From Gammaproteobacteria bacterium (GTDB taxonomy: Bacteria; Pseudomonadota; Gammaproteobacteria; SZUA-152), in NCBI GenBank assembly GCA_029882975.1, contig JAOUJW010000004.1, forward strand, positions 62,001-126,000: a stretch of 64,000 nucleotides of DNA, read 5' to 3'. The notes under the pieces were generated by a model that was not told where the DNA came from, searched no databases, and worked only from the letters and a program-made list of their open reading frames with translations. A program made the position numbers and the translations under genes. The stretch's first letter is position 1, and every line of letters begins with the position of its first letter. Positions 1 to 8,834 of the stretch are shown here, in pieces.

Positions 1-126
1 CAGCGTCAACGGGTCCTGGAACGATTGGCGGAGCAGGGAGTGGTGATTACCGATTCCCTGGCCAAACATTTTCATATCGATCTGGCCAATCAATACCTGA
101 ACTTAAAACGCAGCGGTAGGATTTAA
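1..126 (+). CDS. C-terminal fragment of an unidentified protein
   Basis: An open frame enters from the left edge and ends at TAA 124-126, giving 41 residues that finish in NQYLNLKRSGRI. The fragment is helical and basic at its end, with no signature motif. It is vaguely reminiscent of the tail of DUF58-type proteins, but I cannot assign it. It is convergent with the peroxiredoxin-glutaredoxin gene, and the 107-nt gap between them holds no obvious hairpin. Confidence 0.55.
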   Translation, partial: QRQRVLERLAEQGVVITDSLAKHFHIDLANQYLNLKRSGRI

Positions 127-233
127 AGTCAAAAAAAATGGTGACTCCGGGGGAGGAGTCACCGGCCATGGTAACAAACGATGTCTGCAAACTATGGCAA
201 AAAGCAACGGGTAAAAACCCGACGCGACTAGGT

Positions 234-962
234 TTAGGCCAAGTAGCGCTCCAAATCCTCCGCACCACCAATGTGCTCTCCGTCAATAAACACTTGCGGT
301 ACAGTGGAAGTTTTGGAAATCGCACGTAAAGTGGCCTCGGTATAGTCCCGGTTAAGGACCAACTCTTCATAGCTCAGTCCGGCATCATTGAGCAGGCCTT
401 TTGCACGAACACAATATTCACATCCCGGACGGGTAAAAATACTGACGCTTTTAGGTTTGGTCGCGTCAGGGGCGATATAATTCAACATGGTATCAGCGTC
501 AGAAACTTCAAACGGATCGCCCGGTTTGTTGGGTTCGATAAACATTTTTTCTACCACACCGTCTTTAACCAACATGGAGTAGCGCCAGGAGCGTTTGCCG
601 AATCCCAGGTCTTCCTTGTCCACCAACATGCCCATGCCTTCACTAAAGTGACCGTTGCCATCGGGCAGGAAGGTGAGGTTATGCGCTTTTTGTTCTGCTT
701 TCCATTCATTCATGACAAAGGCATCGTTCACGGAAATGCAAATCACTTCATCGACACCGTTTTGTTTGAATACAGGCGCCAATTGATTGTAGCGAGGAAC
801 ATGGGTGGACGAGCAAGTGGGCGTAAAGGCACCCGGCAGGGAAAAAACCACAACCGTTTTACCCTTGAAGATTTCGTCCGAACTTACATTGAGCCATTCG
901 TGGTTACGCCGAGTGCGAAAAGTAACCGCCGGAACTTTTTGACCTTCACGATTCTCCATCAT
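234..962 (-). CDS. Peroxiredoxin-glutaredoxin fusion (Prx5/Grx hybrid)
   Basis: Thiol peroxidase that reduces H2O2 and alkyl hydroperoxides, with its own glutaredoxin domain for glutathione-dependent recycling. The N-terminal ~160 residues are a Prx5-type domain with the peroxidatic Cys in [14 protein letters not shown]. The C-terminal ~75 residues are a glutaredoxin with CEYC, TVPQVF and GGAEDL motifs. About 242 aa, the usual length of the family known from Haemophilus and Chromatium. ATG at 962 is chosen because GGAG lies 4-8 nt upstream; the next codon is also ATG. Presumably cytoplasmic oxidative-stress defence. A single half-site resembling an OxyR box (ATAG-N7-CTGT, 981-995) lies just upstream, but this is weak evidence. 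Confidence 0.95.
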   Translation of the reverse strand: MMENREGQKVPAVTFRTRRNHEWLNVSSDEIFKGKTVVVFSLPGAFTPTCSSTHVPRYNQLAPVFKQNGVDEVICISVNDAFVMNEWKAEQKAHNLTFLPDGNGHFSEGMGMLVDKEDLGFGKRSWRYSMLVKDGVVEKMFIEPNKPGDPFEVSDADTMLNYIAPDATKPKSVSIFTRPGCEYCVRAKGLLNDAGLSYEELVLNRDYTEATLRAISKTSTVPQVFIDGEHIGGAEDLERYLA

Positions 963-1367
963 TTTTCTCCAATATATCAAATAGTTATAAACTGTTTCAC
1001 TGAGACAAACACTGCAATTCTTGAGACAAATTATCGGACCTGGATGATGAAAGGTAAAATCGTTTAATCGAATGAAAACGAAAGGTAATACCGATTATCT
1101 CTCGATGTCGCTGGAGTTTACCGCGGTGGTAAGCCTCCTGTTGTTTCATCAGTAAAATCAGAGATTCTTGCGGGTGCTTTGCCTACGTATAAACTAAGTA
1201 ATTAGCTAATTGCTTCAAAAACCGAAGGAAAGGATACGACGAAGAACCGGGTCATCGAATTCATGGATAGTGAAAGTGGTTATTGCTTGAACAATTCCCA
1301 ATTTTCTTTGTTATGCTTTTTTGTAATGAGCCCGGAACAATCGGCTCACAGCATCTAGGAGGTCCAC
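963..1367. other. 405-nt intergenic stretch between divergent genes
   Basis: No convincing gene. It should hold the divergent promoters for the peroxiredoxin-glutaredoxin gene and the small membrane protein. Towards the right, TTGAAC (1287-1292) and TTATGC (1311-1316), 18 nt apart, are a plausible sigma70 promoter for the gene at 1368. Confidence 0.5.
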
Positions 1368-1745
1368 ATGAAAGCGAGTGTTTGCCAAGTCAACAAAACT
1401 CAGGCGGTCATTCTGTGGGGCAGCTATTTATCGTATGTTTTATTTATCCCCGCTTTTTTTGGCTGCGCCGTCAGTCACTTTAAATCCAAACAATACGAAC
1501 ATTGTTTAGGGCGAGTCGAAGTCGCGAATAAAACGGACTTGAACCTGCTGGCCAGTCATCACCATTGGTTAATTCGAACGTTTATTTTTGTATCGGTATT
1601 GGTGATGGCAGGTATGGGTACCCTGTTCTATGGCGTTGGCTACCTTATTACAATTGTGGCACTAGTATGGTGGTTTGTGCGTGTATTTCAAGGCATTTGG
1701 TTTTTGGCTTTGGGAAAGGCAATGCCGGGATGGAAGCAAGGATAA
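1368..1745 (+). CDS. Small DUF4870-like inner-membrane protein
   Basis: 125-aa protein with about three hydrophobic segments: residues ~12-36, then ~68-88 and ~90-112, separated by a short polar stretch. The sequence SHHHWLIRTF before the second segment resembles the conserved H-x-W-x-IRTF stretch of DUF4870/TIC20-like bacterial membrane proteins. The start is well supported by AGGAGG 5 nt upstream of ATG. Function unknown. It stands alone, and a strong terminator follows at 1818-1848. Confidence 0.75.
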   Translation: MKASVCQVNKTQAVILWGSYLSYVLFIPAFFGCAVSHFKSKQYEHCLGRVEVANKTDLNLLASHHHWLIRTFIFVSVLVMAGMGTLFYGVGYLITIVALVWWFVRVFQGIWFLALGKAMPGWKQG

Positions 1746-1817
1746 GTGAGATCATCGGGGCGGCGTACCGTGCAGGTGATTACTACGAAAGCATATTCCT
1801 GGGGGCAGTAGCGGACT

Positions 1818-1848
1818 ACAGGGGGTAGAATAACCCCCTGTCTTTTTT
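1818..1848 (+). terminator. Rho-independent terminator
   Basis: Perfect 8-bp stem ACAGGGGG / CCCCCTGT with an 8-nt loop, followed by C and six T. It lies 73 nt past the stop of the small membrane protein and directly before the end of the convergent cupredoxin gene. Confidence 0.9.
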
Positions 1849-1858
1849 GCCCGCCGGC

Positions 1859-2320
1859 TTATTCCACTTCCAATAATGCACGCATACCCATGGAATAGTG
1901 GGCTTCCACGGAACCATCGGGCTCGGTTTCCTGGATATTGCAGACTACCGCATAACGACCGGGTGCCAGTTTAAAATGCTTGCTGGCTTTGTTGCCGGAG
2001 ACGATGTCCTCAATTTCACCCACAACTTCACCGAAGTTCATATTGTCTTCGTCGATACCGCCGTGTTTGTTGACGGGTAACTTACCCACATCCGCCATCA
2101 TTTTATTATCCAGCCGGATAATAGCCAGTTCATGTGTTTCCTTACCGCTGTTCAGCACATCAAAGCTAATGGAACCGGCCTTGATTTTGGATTTGTTGAT
2201 TTTTAAACTCCATTCATTCACATCAATATTAATTTCATTGCCCCCGGCGAATGCAGTTGTGCATGCAAATGCAAGAAAGCAAATTGTGATTAATTTTGCC
2301 GTAACGCTTGCTATTTTCAT
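1859..2320 (-). CDS. Periplasmic cupredoxin (type 1 copper protein)
   Basis: 153-aa exported protein with a signal peptide (cleavage probably after AFA, ~residue 25) and one cupredoxin domain. Candidate type 1 copper ligands are His63 (THEL), Cys127 (YAVVCN), His141 and Met144 or Met146 (HYSMGM), in the order H...C...H..M typical of blue copper proteins of the plastocyanin/sulfocyanin kind. Likely a periplasmic electron carrier or copper-binding protein; the partner is not evident from its neighbours. AAGAAGGGG serves as ribosome site. Monocistronic. Confidence 0.85.
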   Translation of the reverse strand: MKIASVTAKLITICFLAFACTTAFAGGNEINIDVNEWSLKINKSKIKAGSISFDVLNSGKETHELAIIRLDNKMMADVGKLPVNKHGGIDEDNMNFGEVVGEIEDIVSGNKASKHFKLAPGRYAVVCNIQETEPDGSVEAHYSMGMRALLEVE

Positions 2321-2600
2321 GATGAAAAACCCCTTCTTATACGTTAGTTATATGAGCTATGTGCAACTACCCCTAAGAGGATAGCCCCCTTTTTTGACTG
2401 CTTTGACTGGCCCCCGAAAACTCCAGGTCTTAAGATGTAAACGAGCATCCCTATAGCGTCTATGCGTTTGACGGTCTTAAAGATCTCCTGCAATTCACAT
2501 GGTTTATGAGGCGAATCTCGGTGGTCCATTAGTCAACCATCGACCGAGCCAAAACTACACCAGTATGAAATTTTAGACAATACGTATTCGGCGTGCTTAA

Positions 2601-2616
2601 TTTGAAATTATTCAAA
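2601..2616. promoter_or_regulatory. Inverted repeat, possible operator
   Basis: TTTGAA ATTA TTCAAA is a perfect 6-bp inverted repeat with a 4-nt spacer in AT-rich DNA, 226 nt upstream of the LbtU-type porin start. It is not a canonical Fur box. The binding protein is unknown. Confidence 0.3.
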
Positions 2617-2730
2617 GTGAGATCAAATATTGTACAAATTGGATGGTGTGTTACTGAGTTGTAACAATTAAGAAAGGAAAATGCTAACCCATTTATGGAT
2701 ATATCTTTACATTCAGAAAGAAATCAGTAG

Positions 2731-2777
2731 CATCCTTTTATCAGAAGTAAATGGATTTATGAATCCGCAAAAGGATG
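2731..2777 (+). promoter_or_regulatory. Nested hairpin in 5' leader of the LbtU-type porin
   Basis: Outer stem CATCCTTTT (2731-2739) / AAAAGGATG (2769-2777) encloses an inner stem GGATT / GAATCC (within 2753-2766). It lies 64 nt upstream of the porin ATG, so it may sit in the mRNA leader. No ribosome site lies inside it and no T-tract follows, so it is not a simple terminator. Confidence 0.4.
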
Positions 2778-2841
2778 AAAACATAATAAGTAGAATCCGG
2801 GCTTGCGTACCGGAAAATGAAGACTCCGAGGAGATCATAAT

Positions 2842-3894
2842 ATGAATCGTAATTCTGTTGGAAGTAAACTGGTTTTGGGTTCCATTTTGGGGGGGTTGGC
2901 TTTGGGGGCGGAAGCCGCTGAAAACCGGGATTGGACCCGAACCATGTCCATCAGTGGGGTAGTGGAAGTGGAAGCCAATATGGGCACTGAAGACACTGTG
3001 GATGTGAGCGGTGTGGCCTTGGCGACAGTAGAAATCGGCATCGAAACCCAAATTAACGAGAATGTGTCGGCGCAAGTGGTCATGTTGCACGAGGATCCGG
3101 ATACCTGGGAAGTTGACACCGGCACTATTACCATGAAAACCGATATGGTGGATGTCCTAGGCGGCCGTCAATATGTGCCCTTTGGGGCCTTTGAAAGTCA
3201 TATGGTTTCCGATCCTCTGACCTTGGAGTTGGCGGAAACTCGTGAAGCGGCCTTTTTGTTTTCAACGGATATGGGGCCACTGAGCGCGTCTTTTTATGTA
3301 TTTAACGGCGACAGTATAGACACATCGGGTGAGGATACCTTGTCGCAATACGGTGCCAGTGTATCTTACAGTTCAGAATCGGAAAGCATGAATTACGGCG
3401 TGGGGTTTGACTATATCTCCTCTTTTGCCGATTCGGACGGTTTGCAGGATGCCTTGGATTTTGCCGGTGGTACAACACTCACCAGTTATGTGGCAGGCTA
3501 TGCTGTCCACGGACGTTTGGAAATGGGGGATCTGAGTGTCTTTGGAGAATACGTTACGGCGATGGACAAATTTGATCCGTTGGAGATAGCTCACAACGGC
3601 GGGGGAGCCACACCGTCGGCCATGGGTGTGGAAGTGGGCTACAAACTGGGTGACGATACGGTGGCGGCCGGCTATCAACATACGGCGCAAGCTCTTGCTT
3701 TGGGACTGCCCGAATATCGTTTTCTGTTTGCTTACTCCTTTTCACCGGCGGACAGAACGACCGTATCTGTGGAATATATGCAAACCCAACAGTACTCGTC
3801 ATCTGTAGATGGTGAGTTGTTAGCCGGCGGGGCGTTTGTGGGCAGCGGCAACAGCGACAGTATGATTACGGTACAAATGGCGGTTGAGTTCTAA
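2842..3894 (+). CDS. LbtU-family outer-membrane porin
   Basis: 350-aa exported protein with a cleavable signal peptide (GAEAAEN) and a long series of alternating hydrophobic beta strands, ending in Phe (VEF) as outer-membrane barrels do. The stretch GRQYVPFGAFESHMVSDPLT resembles proteins annotated as LbtU-type siderophore porins. In Legionella, LbtU takes up legiobactin; here the substrate is unknown and no siderophore genes are nearby. GAGGAG precedes the ATG by about 8 nt. It has its own long leader and a hairpin after the stop. Confidence 0.8.
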   Translation: MNRNSVGSKLVLGSILGGLALGAEAAENRDWTRTMSISGVVEVEANMGTEDTVDVSGVALATVEIGIETQINENVSAQVVMLHEDPDTWEVDTGTITMKTDMVDVLGGRQYVPFGAFESHMVSDPLTLELAETREAAFLFSTDMGPLSASFYVFNGDSIDTSGEDTLSQYGASVSYSSESESMNYGVGFDYISSFADSDGLQDALDFAGGTTLTSYVAGYAVHGRLEMGDLSVFGEYVTAMDKFDPLEIAHNGGGATPSAMGVEVGYKLGDDTVAAGYQHTAQALALGLPEYRFLFAYSFSPADRTTVSVEYMQTQQYSSSVDGELLAGGAFVGSGNSDSMITVQMAVEF

Positions 3895-3915
3895 AGGCAT
3901 TCCAAATTAAGTTGT

Positions 3916-3940
3916 CAGCGTGTCCGTTACGGACACGCTG
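3916..3940. terminator. Hairpin terminator between convergent genes
   Basis: Perfect 11-bp stem CAGCGTGTCCG / CGGACACGCTG with a TTA loop, in the 55-nt gap between the convergent porin and nfeD genes. It lacks a clean T-tract on either strand, so it may act with Rho or as an mRNA 3' end protector. Confidence 0.6.
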
Positions 3941-3949
3941 ATCTCTTGG

Positions 3950-4429
3950 TTAAACAATTTTGGGTTTAACTTTGAACAGACCCACGTTCACCTCGGATAC
4001 CACCACGGGTGTGCCGTTGGCGATCTGATCCAATCCAGTGTCGGTGTCTATTTCCACTTTCCAGGTAATGCCGGAGTATTTATGGCTGCCCGGCTGGGTC
4101 AGGCTGATGTCGCTGTTGCACACAAATTCCAGCCCCACAAAATCACTGCTTTGTTTGTTTTGCGGTTCCGACTTGTCTTGAAAGCGTTTCATCGGCCCCC
4201 ACAAAAGCGCGGATAGTACTCCTGTACTGATACCGAAGGTTGCAATCCCTGCCAGCCAGGTTTGAGGTAATATTCCTGCCATTATCAACAAGCCGGTGGC
4301 GACCGCACCCAGGCCGGCGAACAATAAAACAATAGTGCTGAAGCCGGTGATGAGTACTTCCACTGCCAGTAGTAAAAATCCCAGCGCAATCCAAAAACCG
4401 GCTTGGTGTGCTTGAATGTACTCTATCAT
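3950..4429 (-). CDS. NfeD-family membrane protein
   Basis: 159-aa partner of the SPFH protein encoded just upstream. Two or three membrane segments (~10-75) precede a soluble C-terminal domain of about 65 residues (GLEFVCNSDI... to ...VGLFKVKP), corresponding to the NfeD OB-fold that faces SPFH partners. Its ATG overlaps the stop of the stomatin gene (ATGA), so the two are translationally coupled. The short-NfeD/SPFH pair is a widespread membrane microdomain quality-control unit. Confidence 0.9.
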   Translation of the reverse strand: MIEYIQAHQAGFWIALGFLLLAVEVLITGFSTIVLLFAGLGAVATGLLIMAGILPQTWLAGIATFGISTGVLSALLWGPMKRFQDKSEPQNKQSSDFVGLEFVCNSDISLTQPGSHKYSGITWKVEIDTDTGLDQIANGTPVVVSEVNVGLFKVKPKIV

Positions 4430-5376
4430 TGTGTCGTTCCGCCGCTTTGGTTGAGGCGGTTAATAATGGTCATGGCTTCCGTTACGATACTGGCAGCACC
4501 GGTATTATTGTCCGGCAACAGCACCACGGATGACTCTCTGGCGATAGCCTCTTTAGCGTCAATGGCCCGACCCGCCAGATCCAATTGAATGGCTTTTTGG
4601 CCTTCTTCGGTTTTTGCTACATTACCTACCACTTCCAGAGCCTTGGCTTTGGCGTCCGCAACCGCAATGATGGCTTGGGCCTCACCCTCGGCCTTAAGAA
4701 TTTGTTCGGCTTTGTCTGCCTCCGCAGCCAGTACTCGGGCTCGTTTGTCGCCCTCGGCGCGGTTGATGGATGACTGGCGTTCACCTTCTGATTCCAGTAT
4801 GACGGCACGTTTTTCCCGTTCCGCTTTCATTTGTCGTTCCATCGCTTCCAGTACAGAGCGGGGTGGTTCGATATCTTTGATCTCATAACGCAGGACCTGT
4901 ACGCCCCAGGGTGCGGAGGCTTCATTGATGGCGCTGACAATATTGGTGTTGAGGCTCTCGCGTTCTTCAAAGGTTTTGTCCAGATCGATTTTACCGATTT
5001 CCGAACGCATGGTGGTCTGGGCCAATTGGGTGACGGCGTAGCGGTAGTTGTCTACGCCATAAGAGGCTCTATAAGGATCCAAAACCTTGATGTACAAAAC
5101 ACCGTCCACCACCAGTTGGATATTGTCCTTGGTTATAGCGGCTTGGCTGGGAACATCCAGCGCTTGTTCCTTCAAGGTGCGGTCGTAGGCTACTTTATCG
5201 ATAAACGGTACAATGAAGTTCAGACCTGCTTCCATGGATTTGTTGTACTTACCAAAGCGTTCCACTACATAAGCCATGTTTTGGGGTACAAATTTGATTG
5301 AGGATTTAACCAGGATAATCAGCAGGATGGCGAGTCCTACCCAAAAACTGAAAACAATATCCAGAATATCAACCAT
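4426..5376 (-). CDS. SPFH/Band 7 stomatin-like protein (QmcA type)
   Basis: 316 aa. One N-terminal transmembrane anchor (~10-25) is followed by the Band 7 domain (VVERFGKYNKSMEAGLNFIVP through DIEPPRSV), a long Ala/Glu/Lys-rich coiled coil (~185-255) and a C-terminal tail. This is the arrangement of E. coli QmcA. It oligomerises in the inner membrane and scaffolds microdomains and protease regulation. First gene of a two-gene operon with nfeD. Confidence 0.93.
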   Translation of the reverse strand: MVDILDIVFSFWVGLAILLIILVKSSIKFVPQNMAYVVERFGKYNKSMEAGLNFIVPFIDKVAYDRTLKEQALDVPSQAAITKDNIQLVVDGVLYIKVLDPYRASYGVDNYRYAVTQLAQTTMRSEIGKIDLDKTFEERESLNTNIVSAINEASAPWGVQVLRYEIKDIEPPRSVLEAMERQMKAEREKRAVILESEGERQSSINRAEGDKRARVLAAEADKAEQILKAEGEAQAIIAVADAKAKALEVVGNVAKTEEGQKAIQLDLAGRAIDAKEAIARESSVVLLPDNNTGAASIVTEAMTIINRLNQSGGTTQ

Positions 5377-5523
5377 TTTTTTGTCCTTCTTTTAATTTGT
5401 TGAAATAATTATATGCGCTTTTTACGAAATTTAAACGCTTGGGGCTTGAATCACCCGCTTTTCCGTAAGACATCCGCCAATCAATTTTGTTCAGTTGCTA
5501 CGGAATGTGATAGGAAGGAAGAA

Positions 5524-5557
5524 AAAACCCCATCGCATTGAGCCGGGATGGGGTTTT
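5524..5557 (-). terminator. Rho-independent terminator
   Basis: Stem AAAACCCCATC / GATGGGGTTTT around a 12-nt loop. Read on the minus strand it ends in a run of T directly downstream of the small secreted protein gene. The position separates that gene from the SPFH/nfeD operon. Confidence 0.85.
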
Positions 5558-5611
5558 AGAGCTATTCATCAGGTTCAAATTTAATACAATTCATCGAGCC
5601 GATCAGGAACC

Positions 5612-5995
5612 TTATTTGTAGTCGACTTGCTGGACCAGATAAACCAAAAAGTCTTTTCTTAGATTGCCCAGCCATGACTCTCTGGGTTCATCGGCACCCT
5701 TAACCGTGGTAATGGTCACTTTGTTACCGTTCAGAATAAATTGGGCTTTCGTATTTTCACGTTCAGCGAAGTGTCCCACAAAACGGCTGGTGCTTACCTC
5801 ATCAACTATCCAGCCACGATTAAGAAAAGATAAAAAAATCGCCTTTTTAACCTTGCCCGGATCACCGCCATACATAGTGGTGTCTACCTCAAGTTTTAAA
5901 TTGGAAGAGCCCCATTCATTGTCATCAGCGGAAACGCTAAAGGATAATAACAGGCCCAAAAGACCGGCTGTGCAGGCCCTGGTGATTGCATTCAT
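5612..5995 (-). CDS. Small secreted protein of unknown function
   Basis: 127-aa protein with a clear signal peptide (hydrophobic LLGLLLSFSVSA, cleavage near SADD). The mature part has alternating strands and helices (LKLEVDTTMYGG, KKAIFLSFLNRGWIVDEVS, AQFILNGNKVTITT), suggesting a compact alpha/beta fold. I do not recognise the family. The ATG at 5995 is preferred because GGGAG lies 7 nt upstream, whereas codons further upstream have no ribosome site. Monocistronic, with its own terminator. Confidence 0.75.
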   Translation of the reverse strand: MNAITRACTAGLLGLLLSFSVSADDNEWGSSNLKLEVDTTMYGGDPGKVKKAIFLSFLNRGWIVDEVSTSRFVGHFAERENTKAQFILNGNKVTITTVKGADEPRESWLGNLRKDFLVYLVQQVDYK

Positions 5996-6308
5996 TGTTT
6001 TTCTCCCTATTATTTTTCTCCACGGGTCCGTGGATCGAGAATTGTTACACAACTGTTCACTGTTGCCAATAACAACCGAACGTGCCTATTTACGACTAAG
6101 GAACCGTGGCGACGCAGTAGTGTGCCACATGAGCGAATGTTAATGCATAGTTCCTCCATTGAAATGCGCTCCGATTGTAGGGCGGGCTGGTAAAGCTAAA
6201 CCGCCACGCGAAAGGCGGATTTTGCAACTTCCGCTGTAATAACCTGCTTTATCTCCTACCGGTGGTTTTCACCACCGGTACGATAAGCGCTGTTGTGACG
6301 GATGTCCT
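5996..6308. other. 313-nt intergenic region with a strong hairpin
   Basis: No gene. A 10-bp perfect hairpin TACCGGTGGT / ACCACCGGTA (6257-6280) lies 29 nt past the stop of the Calx-beta protein gene (minus strand). It is probably its transcription end, although no T-tract follows. Confidence 0.55.
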
Positions 6309-8834
6309 TCAGGGATTGAGTTCACAAACATTGTCGCCATTATAGTAGTTCAGTATGTTGCTCAGTAGAGGCGATAAGGTTATGCCATCACAGTTACCAT
6401 TGAGAGTGGCATCTCTCATCTTGATGCGATCATAGGTGCCCACCGCTGCAGTAGCCGGAACCGTGATTCGATAGGAGCCGTCACCGCGAGTGCGGGTTTG
6501 CTGGAAACGATCATCCAGCGTATTACCCGTTCCTGTAGTGCTTAAGTCATCGTCGTCTCGCAATTGAACTCGAAAGTTGGCTATGCCGCTGAGACTGACG
6601 CTATCGGAACTTTCTGCATAAACATGACCGTTTAGGGTGACACCGTCCGGCAGGTTGATGGTGCCGAGGCTTTGGTGGGAACCCACGCTCGTGATGGTAA
6701 CCGGGTCTCCACTCAAAAGGCGAGTGTGACCGTTATAGACGGTTCCGGCAATATCGGACGTGTGTAAGATTCGGAACAGAATCAGATGGTCGCCGGTCTG
6801 ATTGCTGTGTGCAGTGAAACTGCCATTGGCCCAAGAGATTTCACTGTCAATAAGCGTACCGACGGCGTCCATAATCCGGATTTCCACGTATCGGGGTGTG
6901 ACAGTCCCTGTTGCGTTGCGCAAGCTGCCGTTGATGCGAGTGACTGCGGTATTGAAATTGACAACTTGACCTGAGGTGCTCAAATCTGTTGCTGGATTTT
7001 GTTGGCCGTAGGCATATACATCATAAATGTCCGGAAGCAACCAAAGTGAGTAATCACCCAAATTGTTTGTTCTGATGCGGTTGGCGGCGGAGCCGTTGAT
7101 ATCTATTACTACCCGTGTATTTGTTTGTGGTGTGCCATTTTCCGACACATTGCCGCTGAGTAGATATCCCGGTTCCAGGGTAAAGTCGATGCTGATCTCA
7201 TCCCCCGTCGCTAATGTTACCGGTATACCAATATTGCGATTATTGCTGCCGTCAATACCGGCGTAGGTCTCAGAGGCGTATGCCTTAATGGTTTGGTTTT
7301 GTGCTTCCAAGAGGTATCGTCCTGCAATGACATTGAAACTGAATTGGCCGTTGGTTTCACTGCGTCCGACAGCGACGACATAGCGGTTGTCGAAATCTCG
7401 AATCCTAATTTGAACGCCCTCCAGTGCCGCATTGGTGTCTGCTGCCGTTACTGTGCCGGCAATACGAGCGCCGTTTTCCAGTTGGAGATTAATGCCCGAT
7501 ACCGTGGTCGAACTGTTTACATTGACCACTTCCGCGTCAATAGGGTTATAGGCGACTCCACCGGCGCTATACCACTCGCTGGCCGAACGGGAAGGGTCAT
7601 TGCTGTCATCGCTTGTATTGACGGCTCCGACAATATAGCTGCCAAAGGGGACGTTGACGCAGTAATTGCCATCGTTCTGGCTGTAGGTTTGGGCACGCAT
7701 GGTTCGGTCGAGATAGTCTCGCACTTTGATTTTGATATTGGACAAGGGTGCGGCACCGCTGTTGCTGATGTTTCCGCAAATCGTACCCGCGGCCGCCATA
7801 GAACTAATTTGGTTGTTTGTGCCAATGTGATTATTGGATTCCTGAACCAAGCGATCTGTCAGCTGTAAGGTTGTGGCCCCTGCGCTTTGGATATCAGGTA
7901 GCCTTTCCGCAACCAGCTCATGAATCAGAACAACCTCATTGTTACTTATAACGCTGAGGTCCGCCGTGACATCAGTAATTAGACGACTGGCAGCATCGCT
8001 AACGGGGTCCACATCCACTGTGCTTGAATGGATACGGCTGTCCAAATGTCCCGCGCCACCTAATGCCCGCACAATATATTTTACTGCGGGAGCGTCTAAC
8101 GGTGCGGCCAGTGCATAGCTACCGTTGCCATCGGTGGTGGATGTTGTGATGGGGTTGGGATTGACCAAATCACCATTGGCGTTCACTTCAAATACGCTTA
8201 CCGTGGCACTGGGTACAGGTGAGACCAGATCGGCGATGGCGGCAGTCACCGGTTTTCCCCAAAGTAAGGTTAGAAGCCTGTCCGTTAGGCGCTCCATTAG
8301 GTTTGGTTCCGTAATCGCGATTACACCGTTTGGAGCCTTTACTGTACCAATTATGCTGATAGAGTCATTATCGTTGACCGTAACTACAGCACTGGAACCG
8401 GCTCCCAGGGTTGCGCCGGAGACATTGCTCAGAACCACAGAAAAAGATTCGGTCAGTTCCACGGCGGTGTCATCAGTAATGGCAATGCTAAACGTTTTAG
8501 TCACCGAGTCTGAATCGCCCCAGCTTAAGGTGCCGCTGTTGGCGGTGTAATCGGATGCAGCGACAGCTGTTCCGTCTTCAGTGGCAAAGTCCACACTGAC
8601 GCTGCCATCATCACCCGAGGTACGAGTGACGCTGATGAGTAAATCTGCAGAGCTTTCACTGACGCTAAAGGCGGTAACACTCAATTGCAGAACACCCGGT
8701 TTAGGTGGGTCATCGCCATTGCCACCGGTGGCCAGGATGGTGAACAGGCCCAGTAGTACAATTACGGTGAAACCGATCCGTTGAAGCAGCTTGCTTGAAA
8801 ATGTCAGAGGGGTGGAAATGGGATTAATTTTCAT
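6309..8834 (-). CDS. Large exported Calx-beta / carboxypeptidase-regulatory-like repeat protein
   Basis: 841-aa surface or secreted protein. After an N-terminal hydrophobic segment (IGFTVIVLLGLFTILATGG) comes a Calx-beta domain (~45-150: FSVSESSADLLISVTRTSG, VDFATEDGTAVAASDY, VVLSNVSGATLG). A region of carboxypeptidase regulatory-like beta-sandwich repeats follows (GTVTAADTNAALEGVQIRI, GNVSENGTPQTNTRVVI, GHVYAESSDSVSLSGI). No enzyme motif is visible. Likely an adhesive or structural calcium-binding protein. ATG 8834 is chosen because GGAGG lies 7 nt upstream. Monocistronic. Confidence 0.8.
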   Translation of the reverse strand: MKINPISTPLTFSSKLLQRIGFTVIVLLGLFTILATGGNGDDPPKPGVLQLSVTAFSVSESSADLLISVTRTSGDDGSVSVDFATEDGTAVAASDYTANSGTLSWGDSDSVTKTFSIAITDDTAVELTESFSVVLSNVSGATLGAGSSAVVTVNDNDSISIIGTVKAPNGVIAITEPNLMERLTDRLLTLLWGKPVTAAIADLVSPVPSATVSVFEVNANGDLVNPNPITTSTTDGNGSYALAAPLDAPAVKYIVRALGGAGHLDSRIHSSTVDVDPVSDAASRLITDVTADLSVISNNEVVLIHELVAERLPDIQSAGATTLQLTDRLVQESNNHIGTNNQISSMAAAGTICGNISNSGAAPLSNIKIKVRDYLDRTMRAQTYSQNDGNYCVNVPFGSYIVGAVNTSDDSNDPSRSASEWYSAGGVAYNPIDAEVVNVNSSTTVSGINLQLENGARIAGTVTAADTNAALEGVQIRIRDFDNRYVVAVGRSETNGQFSFNVIAGRYLLEAQNQTIKAYASETYAGIDGSNNRNIGIPVTLATGDEISIDFTLEPGYLLSGNVSENGTPQTNTRVVIDINGSAANRIRTNNLGDYSLWLLPDIYDVYAYGQQNPATDLSTSGQVVNFNTAVTRINGSLRNATGTVTPRYVEIRIMDAVGTLIDSEISWANGSFTAHSNQTGDHLILFRILHTSDIAGTVYNGHTRLLSGDPVTITSVGSHQSLGTINLPDGVTLNGHVYAESSDSVSLSGIANFRVQLRDDDDLSTTGTGNTLDDRFQQTRTRGDGSYRITVPATAAVGTYDRIKMRDATLNGNCDGITLSPLLSNILNYYNGDNVCELNP

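Larger units (their letters stand above)
2321..2841. other. 521-nt intergenic region, no gene recognised
   Basis: Divergent promoter region between the cupredoxin and the LbtU-type porin. It contains an inverted repeat TTTGAA-ATTA-TTCAAA (2601-2616) and a large nested hairpin (2731-2777). A 61-codon minus-strand reading frame (2344-2529) has no ribosome site and no recognisable motif, so I do not call it. Confidence 0.5.

Noticed and set aside
981-995. OxyR box upstream of the peroxiredoxin-glutaredoxin gene
   Set aside because: One half-site (ATAG-N7-CTGT) fits, but the second half-site at proper spacing is poor and no oxyR is nearby. Kept only as a remark.
2344-2529. 61-codon minus-strand frame before the LbtU-type porin
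   Set aside because: No ribosome site, no domain, poor codon pattern. It may be intergenic noise or an old remnant I cannot identify.
7293-7868. 191-codon frame opposite the Calx-beta gene
   Set aside because: It is antisense to a well-supported repeat protein, has no ribosome site and no recognisable domain. Several similar shadows occur on that gene.
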